Shown here: piece by piece, positions 1-4,132 of the stretch
How the letters are laid out: the number at the start of each line of letters is the position of its first letter
Numbering within the stretch: position 1 is the stretch's first letter
Source of the DNA: a virus
Direction: 5' to 3' (one strand)
Virus record (IMG/VR): IMGVR_UViG_3300030110_000350
Coordinates: 1-23,177 of that record
DNA length: 23,177 bases
Notes under the pieces: generated by a model
Told to the model about the DNA's origin: nothing
The model's input: the letters and a program-made list of their open reading frames with translations, nothing else
Databases searched by the model: none
Program-made: the position numbers and the translations under genes

Positions 1-4
1 TCAT
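1..4 (-). CDS. Start of a minus-strand gene cut by the window edge
   Basis: Only the initiation codon and one further base lie inside the window (ATG on the minus strand at 4 to 2). The call rests on the context: the preceding minus-strand sequence carries AGAAAGGA at 19 to 12, the same extended Shine-Dalgarno found before the neighbouring minus genes, 7 bases from the ATG. It would be the fifth gene of the leftward operon. Nothing can be said about the product. Confidence 0.5.
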
Positions 5-11
5 AGATCTA

Positions 12-19
12 TCCTTTCT
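12..19 (-). promoter_or_regulatory. Extended Shine-Dalgarno of the edge gene
   Basis: The minus strand reads AGAAAGGA followed by TAGATCT and ATG. The same AGAAAGG core precedes the genes starting at 405 and 671, and CGAAAGGA precedes the one at 1197, so it is a family feature of the left arm. Confidence 0.6.
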
Positions 20-26
20 GTTGTTG

Positions 27-155
27 TTAATCTTTTATTAAAGACGTATGAATCTCATCTAATTGTAACCTAATTATATCTATCTCTGATTCACACCATC
101 CTATCTGTATGTATCTATAGTTTATCCATACGATACATATTAATAGAATTATCAT
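27..155 (-). CDS. Small hydrophobic-N-terminus protein, 42 aa
   Basis: A short minus-strand ORF starting with MIILLICIVWINY, a run hydrophobic enough for a membrane segment or signal anchor over about residues 1 to 13. A polar, mildly acidic remainder follows and ends in LIKD. Its start is supported by AGGATAATT directly before the ATG, the same string that precedes the ATG of the upstream gene at 405. It begins 16 bases after that gene's stop and ends 22 bases before the next gene's start, so it fits the leftward operon exactly. I do not recognise it. A small membrane-associated early or lysis-related protein is possible, but nothing shows that directly. Confidence 0.55.
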   Translation of the reverse strand: MIILLICIVWINYRYIQIGWCESEIDIIRLQLDEIHTSLIKD

Positions 156-171
156 AATTATCCTATACAAA

Positions 172-405
172 TTACTCATACATATCCCAATATGTTGATG
201 ACATTACATTACAAAAGCCTTCAATATCTTCTGTAGTTCCTACATCTGGTACACAATCTACAATAATTTCATTGTTACCATTAGTAATTATATATACATC
301 ATCCCATTCTTGAACTTGTATATCATTAATTGGTTCTGAAACTGCATTGAATGCAAACAACATTACCATTGTTACAACAATGTAGTATACTATTATATTA
401 CTCAT
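172..405 (-). CDS. Putative exported or membrane-anchored small protein, 77 aa
   Basis: Unrecognised protein. Residues 4 to 19 (IIVYYIVVTMVMLFAF) form a strongly hydrophobic segment followed by a helix-breaking NAVSEP stretch, which looks like an uncleaved signal anchor or a weak signal peptide; there is no basic n-region. The rest is acidic and polar with two cysteines, C51 and C65, that could form a disulfide if exported. It is preceded by GAAAGGATAATT and starts 11 bases after the stop of the 84-residue gene, so it is part of the leftward operon. Possible roles include superinfection exclusion or envelope modification, but these are guesses from topology only. Confidence 0.7.
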   Translation of the reverse strand: MSNIIVYYIVVTMVMLFAFNAVSEPINDIQVQEWDDVYIITNGNNEIIVDCVPDVGTTEDIEGFCNVMSSTYWDMYE

Positions 406-410
406 AATTA

Positions 411-418
411 TCCTTTCT
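411..418 (-). promoter_or_regulatory. Extended Shine-Dalgarno AGAAAGGA
   Basis: It lies on the minus strand 5 bases before the ATG at 405 and overlaps the stop codon of the upstream gene. It fixes the start of the 77-residue protein and suggests translational coupling. Confidence 0.65.
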
Positions 419-671
419 AATCAGCGTAATGATCTAACCATCTTTTACCTGGATAGAATACAGTTCGCCATTCTTTGGTATTAATTTTACCATTATTAAC
501 TGTAGCAAGTCTTACATGCTCAGCACTATCTTCATCATCAAACTCTACATGATACTCTAAGCCTAGTTTGTTTGACCATCTGATTCTTACTGAGAAACAT
601 TCCCAAGGACCAGATGTAAATCTTCTTACTATCGGCTGTCTATCTTTCAGGTTCCATGTCTCGTATGTCAT
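417..671 (-). CDS. Hypothetical protein, 84 aa
   Basis: Unrecognised soluble protein. It opens with MTYETWNLKDRQPIVRR and has alternating hydrophobic and charged positions (ECFSVRIRW, GLEYHVEFDDED) typical of a small beta-rich or alpha/beta fold, with five tryptophans and no membrane segment or cysteine cluster. AGAAAGGT lies 5 bases before the ATG. A 64-base gap containing inverted repeats separates it from the upstream 153-residue gene, and it runs almost directly into the 77-residue gene. It is probably an accessory gene of the left arm, with function unknown. Confidence 0.7.
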   Translation of the reverse strand: MTYETWNLKDRQPIVRRFTSGPWECFSVRIRWSNKLGLEYHVEFDDEDSAEHVRLATVNNGKINTKEWRTVFYPGKRWLDHYAD

Positions 672-689
672 AACTTACCTTTCTTTTGG

Positions 690-721
690 CCAGGTAACTG
701 CCTGGTGTTGACAGCTACCTG
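690..721 (-). promoter_or_regulatory. Two mutually exclusive hairpins in the leader of the 84-aa gene
   Basis: CCAGG at 690-694 pairs with CCTGG at 701-705. CAGGTA at 691-696 also pairs perfectly with TACCTG at 716-721. The two helices share bases 691-694, so only one can form at a time. The region ends just before the AGAAAGGT ribosome site (677-684) of the gene starting at 671. It could tune translation, but this is inferred from sequence only. Confidence 0.35.
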
Positions 722-727
722 ATAGAA

Positions 728-750
728 TCTCTAGGCTATAAACCTAGAGA
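728..750 (-). repeat. Perfect 8-bp inverted repeat around a stop codon
   Basis: TCTCTAGG at 728-735 and CCTAGAGA at 743-750 are perfect complements with a 7-base loop. The loop contains the TAG stop codon of the 153-residue minus gene (738 to 736). There is no T-tract after the stem on the minus strand, so it is not a typical terminator. It may be a 3' stability or processing hairpin. Confidence 0.5.
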
Positions 751-1197
751 CTCATTGTATTGTTTGATATGTTCTGGTTGAACTTTTGAGTTATCTTTAC
801 TTGACGGAATATCATCCCATGATTTGTAGTAACCATTTGTTTTGATGAATTCTTCAACCAGCTTGTAAGCCTCGTGGTATGTCTGGTGCAGAACTCTGTT
901 CTTTTGAGCCATCTCTGCTGGAAATCCAGAACTACCTGATTGCTCAACAACCTTCTCAGCTTGCTGTTTGAACTTGTTTCTTTGTTCAGCATGCCAATCT
1001 GTTCTCTCAAACAATCTTTGAAAGACACCAACTGTAATGTTATTCATTATATAAATCCAATTACTATCGTTGGGTTTCACAACATTCTCATCCTTCTGTA
1101 TCTTTGCGAACATATCTTCGAAGGCTTGTGCTGATTCGAGGAAGTTCTTGGTCACAGCTTGGATGTCGTTAAGTGACGTAATCTTTAGAGGTTTCAT
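736..1197 (-). CDS. Hypothetical helical protein, 153 aa
   Basis: This is the first gene of the leftward cluster, with no family I recognise. The sequence is rich in K, E, Q and N and looks mainly helical (for example residues 66-82 and 100-120), with aromatic spots such as NGYYKSWDDIP near residues 120-130. No membrane segment, signal peptide or catalytic motif is visible. It starts at the ATG preceded by CGAAAGGATA, inside an elaborate leader with competing hairpins (1204-1277), so its expression may be regulated at the RNA level. Its place at the head of the leftward operon suggests an early or regulatory role, but this is inference. Confidence 0.75.
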   Translation of the reverse strand: MKPLKITSLNDIQAVTKNFLESAQAFEDMFAKIQKDENVVKPNDSNWIYIMNNITVGVFQRLFERTDWHAEQRNKFKQQAEKVVEQSGSSGFPAEMAQKNRVLHQTYHEAYKLVEEFIKTNGYYKSWDDIPSSKDNSKVQPEHIKQYNESLGL

Positions 1198-1203
1198 TGC
1201 GTA

Positions 1204-1277
1204 TCCTTTCGTTGTCGTTTCGAAGGAAAAAATCTTCCTTCACCCCGTTGCAGGAAGATTCTTTTCCCAAACGACAA
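1204..1277 (-). promoter_or_regulatory. Leader with long stem, terminator-like hairpin and RBS-masking hairpin
   Basis: In the minus-strand transcript three structures compete. (a) A long stem joins 1269-1277, 1262-1267 and 1252-1260 to 1212-1220, 1225-1230 and 1231-1239, about 24 pairs. (b) Its inner part, AATCTTCCT, 12-base loop, AGGAAGATT, is followed by a U-run, like an intrinsic terminator. (c) UCCUUCG (1227 to 1221) can pair with the ribosome site CGAAAGGA (1211 to 1204) across a 9-base loop, with one bulged A. Structures (a) and (c) exclude each other. This is an attenuator or riboswitch-like layout before the 153-residue gene. I do not recognise a known riboswitch class. Confidence 0.5.
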
Positions 1278-1308
1278 GTACGAATGGATGCGTAATGTAA
1301 TCCTAAAG

Positions 1309-1323
1309 ATCGTCATGTACGAT
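1309..1323. repeat. Operator-like dyad ATCGT-N5-ACGAT
   Basis: This is a perfect 5-bp inverted repeat with a 5-base spacer, the size of a small repressor half-site pair. No copy elsewhere in the intergenic region was found by eye. Confidence 0.3.
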
Positions 1324-1356
1324 ATGCTGTGATCAGAACTTGAATCAGCCATGCCA

Positions 1357-1379
1357 CTTGTCATTCTTCTTGTCATTCT
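1357..1379. repeat. Tandem direct repeat CTTGTCATTCT, 12-base period
   Basis: Two exact copies of an 11-base unit start at 1357 and 1369. On the minus strand each reads AGAATGACAAG. It could be a pair of protein-binding sites or a leftover duplication. Confidence 0.45.
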
Positions 1380-1476
1380 GGATGCAGAGAGAATTTGTGA
1401 TGATACCCATATTGATTGTTTGTATTACTGCATGGTTGGTCATACTGTGTAGAGGAGAGACAAGCTGTCGGAAGGT

Positions 1477-1511
1477 GTTGTAATCGTGTGGACTGACACA
1501 CCAGACACAAC
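1477..1511. repeat. Nested hairpin in the divergent region
   Basis: The inner stem GTGTG/CACAC (1486-1490 with 1497-1501) has a 6-base loop. It is flanked by an outer stem GTTGT/ACAAC (1477-1481 with 1507-1511). A structured RNA or protein-binding dyad is possible. Confidence 0.3.
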
Positions 1512-1563
1512 AACGGAAACCACAATGTCTAGTCGTAGTAGAGACATAATTCAAGACGAAGGG

Positions 1564-1605
1564 GGGTTTGGCAGACCCACCATGCGTATGACATACTGTG
1601 GCATG
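1564..1605. repeat. Stem-loop and nested dyads upstream of the right promoter
   Basis: GGGTTTGGCAGACCC at 1564-1578 folds into a short stem with a G-U pair. Next to it GTATG-A-CATAC at 1586-1596 is enclosed by CATGC (1581-1585) and GCATG (1601-1605), giving a nested dyad. It is about 40 bp upstream of the rightward -35 box, a plausible place for activator or repressor binding. Confidence 0.35.
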
Positions 1606-1645
1606 TGCTAATACAAAAAGGAGTCATGTTAAATAAGTCTCAGAC

Positions 1646-1675
1646 TTGACACACACACACGAATAACAATATATT
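1646..1675 (+). promoter_or_regulatory. Sigma70-type promoter for the rightward operon
   Basis: There is a perfect TTGACA at 1646-1651 and TATATT at 1670-1675 (one mismatch to TATAAT), separated by 18 bases. The predicted start, about 7 bases after the -10, is around G1682. The spacer begins with a CA dinucleotide run, so the sequence from 1649 to 1660 is (AC)6. The promoter lies just before the first rightward gene and is the best promoter match seen in the window. Confidence 0.65.
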
Positions 1676-1681
1676 CAAGGC

Positions 1682-1711
1682 GTGGGGGTTTTAATCCTTT
1701 CGAACTCCCAC
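1682..1711 (+). promoter_or_regulatory. 5'-terminal stem-loop of the rightward transcript
   Basis: GTGGGGG (1682-1688) pairs with CTCCCAC (1705-1711), seven pairs with one G-U, closing a 16-base loop. The stem begins at the predicted transcription start, so the mRNA would carry a hairpin at its very 5' end, an arrangement known to protect transcripts from 5'-end-dependent decay. The loop contains ATCCTTTCG, the exact complement of the ribosome site of the divergent gene at 1197. Confidence 0.5.
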
Positions 1712-1718
1712 ACTAAAT

Positions 1719-2417
1719 ATGACAGAATTAACATTAAAGTTCCAGGCGGCACCAGCTGTATTGTTTTTAGAGACACGATTGCCTGAAAAGGTCATAGGGG
1801 GTTTGAACGAATACCTGGATAAACGCCACAATAAACAAGGTGAGGACTTCTCACACAAACTAGTGGGTCAAATATCCCACGGAGAACAACTAAAGATTGA
1901 TTCAGAAGATAAACTGGTCTATCCATTTACTAAGATTGTTGCAAATTTATCACAGAATTACATAAATCAGTTCTGCAAGACAATTGGAGCAGAACCCTTA
2001 CAAAGAATACCCCATATGCATAGCCTATGGTCGGTACATTCTTACGAAAGAGACTATAATCCAGTTCATGATCATGGTACGGATACCATTATGGGCATCT
2101 CATTTACCACATGGACTAAGATTCCGCCACAAATAGCAGATCGAGAGGACTATTCCTCTGATAATCTATTCAATTCGAGTGGATGTAGTGACGGATTCTT
2201 ACAATTTCACTTTGGACAGACGAGTTCCAGGGGGTTGGAAGAGCTAAGACCACCCCTTTCAAGGACTATAAAGCCTGAAGTCGGAAAGTTACTGATGTTT
2301 CCCTCTTGGTGCCAGCATTGTGTATACCCATATGAAGGTAACGGAGAGAGGCGTACAGTAGCAGGGAACCTTAATATGGTACCCAAAGACCAAGTAGACG
2401 CATTTTCGTCTGTTTGA
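1719..2417 (+). CDS. 2OG-Fe(II) oxygenase-like protein, 232 aa
   Basis: It resembles the putative 2OG-Fe(II) oxygenase families common in marine phages (PF13759-like, from memory). Such enzymes use 2-oxoglutarate and O2 to hydroxylate a substrate. The iron-binding set is visible: NPVHDHG with H117 and H119 (D118 between them), then a distal H200 in FPSWCQH, followed by VYPY. Arginines at 211-212 in ERRTVAGNLN suit 2-oxoglutarate binding. The length suits a single double-stranded beta-helix domain. No Shine-Dalgarno is visible before the ATG, which sits 7 bases after the 5' stem-loop. Its base composition looks richer in G and C than the genes that follow. The substrate is unknown: protein, nucleic acid and small molecule are all open. 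Confidence 0.75.
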   Translation: MTELTLKFQAAPAVLFLETRLPEKVIGGLNEYLDKRHNKQGEDFSHKLVGQISHGEQLKIDSEDKLVYPFTKIVANLSQNYINQFCKTIGAEPLQRIPHMHSLWSVHSYERDYNPVHDHGTDTIMGISFTTWTKIPPQIADREDYSSDNLFNSSGCSDGFLQFHFGQTSSRGLEELRPPLSRTIKPEVGKLLMFPSWCQHCVYPYEGNGERRTVAGNLNMVPKDQVDAFSSV

Positions 2418-2457
2418 TACCTTAAAATCAATTTAAACACTATAACAGGAGAGATAT

Positions 2458-2571
2458 ATGCCTAATGTAAATGGTAAGTCGTATTCATACTCTAAATCAG
2501 GTATGGCTGCAGCTGCAAAAGCTAAAAAGAAAAAGAAAAAAAAGAAGAAAAAAGGTAAGGGAACTAAGTAA
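2458..2571 (+). CDS. Tiny polylysine-tailed basic protein, 37 aa
   Basis: Begins MPNVNGKSYSYSKSGMAAAA and continues with an almost pure lysine run (about twelve consecutive lysines) before GKGTK. Proteins opening with M-P-x-V-x-G-K-x-(F/Y)-x-Y recur in environmental phage genomes, in my recollection, with no assigned function. The start is well supported by CAGGAGAG 6 to 8 bases upstream, and the stop overlaps the next start as TAATG. The lysine codons form A-rich tracts including an A8 run that could slip. It is probably DNA- or RNA-binding by charge alone. Confidence 0.75.
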   Translation: MPNVNGKSYSYSKSGMAAAAKAKKKKKKKKKKGKGTK

Positions 2572-2822
2572 TGGCTGGACCTAAGAATAAACAAAAGCTC
2601 AGAAAAGGTATGATGACTTATGGTGGCAAGAGAATGCACTCATCAACAGCTGAAGGTTTAGCTATGGAACAGAATGTAAGTCATGGAGAAGGAACTGCTG
2701 GTGGTTTTAGAGATTATGTCTATGAAAAAGGTCATGGAGATGGACATGATTTATCTGAGGCTCAAATAAATAAACTATATAAACAATATATCGAAGAAAA
2801 AAATAGAAAGTTTATGAACTAA
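2571..2822 (+). CDS. Small conserved-type phage protein, 83 aa
   Basis: It starts MAGPKNKQKLRKGMMTYGGKR, a basic N-terminal third, followed by a glycine- and histidine-containing middle (GEGTAGGFRDYVYEKGHGDGHD) and a helical charged end. No family is recognised. Start and stop both overlap neighbours by one base (TAATG), so it is translationally coupled inside the basic-protein cassette. It is less basic than its neighbours because of the acidic C-terminal half. It may be a virion or nucleoid accessory protein, but only context supports that. Confidence 0.75.
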   Translation: MAGPKNKQKLRKGMMTYGGKRMHSSTAEGLAMEQNVSHGEGTAGGFRDYVYEKGHGDGHDLSEAQINKLYKQYIEEKNRKFMN

Positions 2823-2962
2823 TGGCATCACCTAAACCTAAGAATAAAGCCCTATACTCTAGGGTAAAAGCAGAGGCAAAGAAGAAGTTCAAGGTATATC
2901 CTAGTGCTTATGCCAACGCATGGCTTGTCAAAACCTATAAGAAGCGTGGTGGCAAGTACTAA
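2822..2962 (+). CDS. Basic protein with KVYPSAYANAWLV motif, 46 aa (DUF5872 N-half-like)
   Basis: The sequence contains ALYSRVKAEAKKKF, then KVYPSAYANAWLV and TYKKRGGKY at the end. This S-A-Y-x-x-x-W-(L/I)-V-x-x-Y-K-x-R-G-G-K-Y signature is one I associate with the first half of DUF5872-type proteins found in phages and giant viruses (from memory, not searched). It overlaps the previous stop by one base. Its own TAA is followed immediately by the ATG of the next ORF in the same reading frame, so a read-through product would be a single protein of about 123 residues. Function unknown. Confidence 0.75.
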   Translation: MASPKPKNKALYSRVKAEAKKKFKVYPSAYANAWLVKTYKKRGGKY

Positions 2963-3193
2963 ATGGCTTACAAGGGCGGTTTACGCAAATGGTTCAAAGA
3001 GGACTGGCGTGATGTTAAGACAGGAAAGAAGTGTGGTCGTTCTGGAAAGAAAGATAAAGGCCGACCATATCCTGCCTGTAGACCCAAGAAGGTAGCTAAA
3101 CGAATAACAAAGAAAGAAGCAGCTAAAAAGACTGGACCGAAAAGAGTAAGCTGGTCTGTTACTGCATCTGGTAAGAGGAGAAAACAGAAATGA
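2963..3193 (+). CDS. Basic protein with CGR...YPACRP motif, 76 aa (DUF5872 C-half-like)
   Basis: LRKWFKEDWRDVKTGKKCGRS is followed by RPYPACRPKK and a very basic tail (KKEAAKKTGPKR, GKRRKQK). The K-W-F-x-E-x-W-x-D plus C-G-R and P-A-C-R-P pattern matches what I recall as the second half of DUF5872 proteins. The two cysteines (near residues 24 and 39) are the only ones and may pair or bind metal. It starts directly after the TAA of the preceding in-frame ORF and its TGA overlaps the next start. High charge suggests nucleic-acid binding, but no activity is known. Confidence 0.8.
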   Translation: MAYKGGLRKWFKEDWRDVKTGKKCGRSGKKDKGRPYPACRPKKVAKRITKKEAAKKTGPKRVSWSVTASGKRRKQK

Positions 3194-3336
3194 TGAAATC
3201 AATCAAAGCACCTGCTGGTTTTCATTGGATGAAGAAAGGTTCATCTTATAAACTAATGAAACATTCAGGTAAATTTAAGGCACACAAAGGAGCATCATTA
3301 ACAGCTAAGTTTGAGGTACAGAAGAAACATGGCTAA
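3190..3336 (+). CDS. Tiny basic protein, 48 aa
   Basis: Starts MMKSIKAPAGFHWMKKG, then YKLMKHSGKFKAHKGAS and ends TAKFEVQKKHG. The APxGFHxM / LMK / HKGAS / FxVQKxH pattern resembles small phage proteins seen beside DUF5872-like genes, in my recollection, none with a known function. Two ATG codons are available (3190 and 3193); the first overlaps the preceding stop as ATGA and is taken here. Its 3' end overlaps the start of the next gene. Confidence 0.75.
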   Translation: MMKSIKAPAGFHWMKKGSSYKLMKHSGKFKAHKGASLTAKFEVQKKHG

Positions 3337-3595
3337 AACACCTGCATGGACTAGAAAAGAAGGCAAGAACCCTAAGGGGGGTTTGAATGCTAAAGGTCGT
3401 GCATCTTACAATAAAGGCAGAACTAAGACTGGTAAGAAACGGAACCTGAAAGCTCCGAGTAAGAAGGTGGGTAATCCAAGAAGAGCCTCTTTCTGTGCTA
3501 GAATGAAAGGTATGAAGAAGAAATTAACTTCAAAGAAAACAGCAAGAGATCCAAACTCTAGAATTAATAAATCTCTTAGAGCCTGGAATTGTTAA
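3329..3595 (+). CDS. Basic protein with AWTRKEGKNPKGGLNAKGR motif, 88 aa (DUF6321-like)
   Basis: The start at 3329 (MAKTPAWTRKEGKNPKGG) is chosen over an upstream in-frame ATG at 3311 because the family I recall begins near PAWTRKEGK and because it overlaps the previous stop. AWTRKEGKNPKGGLNAKGR, later RRASFCARMKGMKKKLT and the final LRAWNC match a DUF6321-like family (memory, not searched) that occurs in phages and algal giant viruses. It has two cysteines, one at the very C-terminus. Very basic overall, it may bind DNA or be packaged, with function unknown. Confidence 0.8.
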   Translation: MAKTPAWTRKEGKNPKGGLNAKGRASYNKGRTKTGKKRNLKAPSKKVGNPRRASFCARMKGMKKKLTSKKTARDPNSRINKSLRAWNC

Positions 3596-3616
3596 CAATA
3601 TAAGGAATCTATTAAT

Positions 3617-4132
3617 ATGGTAAAATCAGTATTCAAAGATGTAGAATCACCACTAAAGTTTCTAACAAGTGATGGTATATCTAATGCATTTTTTAAGAAT
3701 AATAAAATTGTAGCTGAAGGTTCTAAGTTCGATGGAATGATAGCTAATGAAAAAAACATCAATGAAGCATTTGACTTCCAGGACTATGATCTTGGAAACA
3801 ATGATTTATCTATGGGTGATTCTGGTGAACAAGAATTATACAGAGCTATGATTGAAGTATTTAAAGGCAATATTCGTGGAGAAGAAGCTAGAAGAATCAT
3901 GGAAGCTGCACAAGGAGAGTTTCCATTAGACTTTATAGAAAAAGAAAAAAGAAAGTTTATGCCACAACAACCTATGAATCCACCAAGTATGCCTATGAAT
4001 GCACCTCAAAGAATGCCTGATACTATGCCAGCGCAGCCTATGAATACAATGCCAGGTAGAAATAGAATAGATGCAAACCAAGGTAACTTACTTAAACTAG
4101 CAACAATGAATAAATTAGGATTGATATCATGA
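3617..4132 (+). CDS. Hypothetical protein with Met/Pro/Gln-rich tail, 171 aa
   Basis: The N-terminal two thirds are acidic and partly helical, with FKGNIRGEEARRIMEAAQG around residues 82-100. From about residue 112 to 148 the chain is a low-complexity M/P/Q/N segment with repeated P-M-N-x-P units (KFMPQQPMNPPSMPMN), then a short polar end. It has its own spaced ribosome site (AAGGAA at 3601-3606) and its TGA overlaps the ATG of the terminase small-subunit candidate, so it probably belongs to the packaging block. I do not recognise the family. Confidence 0.75.
   Translation: MVKSVFKDVESPLKFLTSDGISNAFFKNNKIVAEGSKFDGMIANEKNINEAFDFQDYDLGNNDLSMGDSGEQELYRAMIEVFKGNIRGEEARRIMEAAQGEFPLDFIEKEKRKFMPQQPMNPPSMPMNAPQRMPDTMPAQPMNTMPGRNRIDANQGNLLKLATMNKLGLIS

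Larger units (their letters stand above)
1278..1645. other. Non-coding divergent region rich in short inverted repeats
   Basis: I see no convincing gene here: the ORFs on either strand lack ribosome sites and look like random translations. Visible structure, left to right: ATCGT/ACGAT at 1309-1323, tandem CTTGTCATTCT at 1357-1379, GTTGT..GTGTG..CACAC..ACAAC nested at 1477-1511, a stem at 1564-1578 and nested dyads at 1581-1605. A leftward promoter must lie here or near here to serve the minus genes, but I could not identify convincing -35 and -10 boxes on the minus strand. The region looks like the operator and promoter zone between the two transcription units. Confidence 0.45.

Noticed and set aside
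940-1300. Plus-strand ORFs opposite the 153-aa gene
   Set aside because: No ribosome sites and low-quality translations; they are antisense shadows of the minus gene and its leader.
1194-1376. 60-aa minus-strand ORF overlapping the leader hairpin
   Set aside because: No Shine-Dalgarno; it runs through the whole long stem and into the start of the 153-aa gene in another frame. The RNA structure explains the sequence better.
1345-1554. 69-aa minus-strand ORF in the divergent region
   Set aside because: There is no ribosome site before its ATG, the composition is odd (scattered Cys, His, Thr), and it overlaps several inverted repeats. It looks like a chance ORF in control DNA.
1626-1649. Possible 7-aa leader peptide MLNKSQT after AAGGAG
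   Set aside because: The Shine-Dalgarno is only 2 bases from the ATG and the ORF lies upstream of the predicted transcription start, its stop overlapping the -35 box.
1682-1711. tRNA-like T-arm (TTCGAA loop) near the promoter
   Set aside because: The stem-loop is isolated; no acceptor, D or anticodon arms are found around it on either strand.
2414-2446. Second promoter before the basic-protein cassette (TTGATA ... TATAAC)
   Set aside because: The spacer would be 21 bases, too long for a standard sigma70 promoter, and the boxes are imperfect.
2520-2571. Programmed frameshift on the A-rich lysine tract fusing the 37-aa ORF to the next gene
   Set aside because: A -1 shift, which would enter the next gene's frame, meets a TAA at 2556-2558 before that gene starts, so no fusion is possible.
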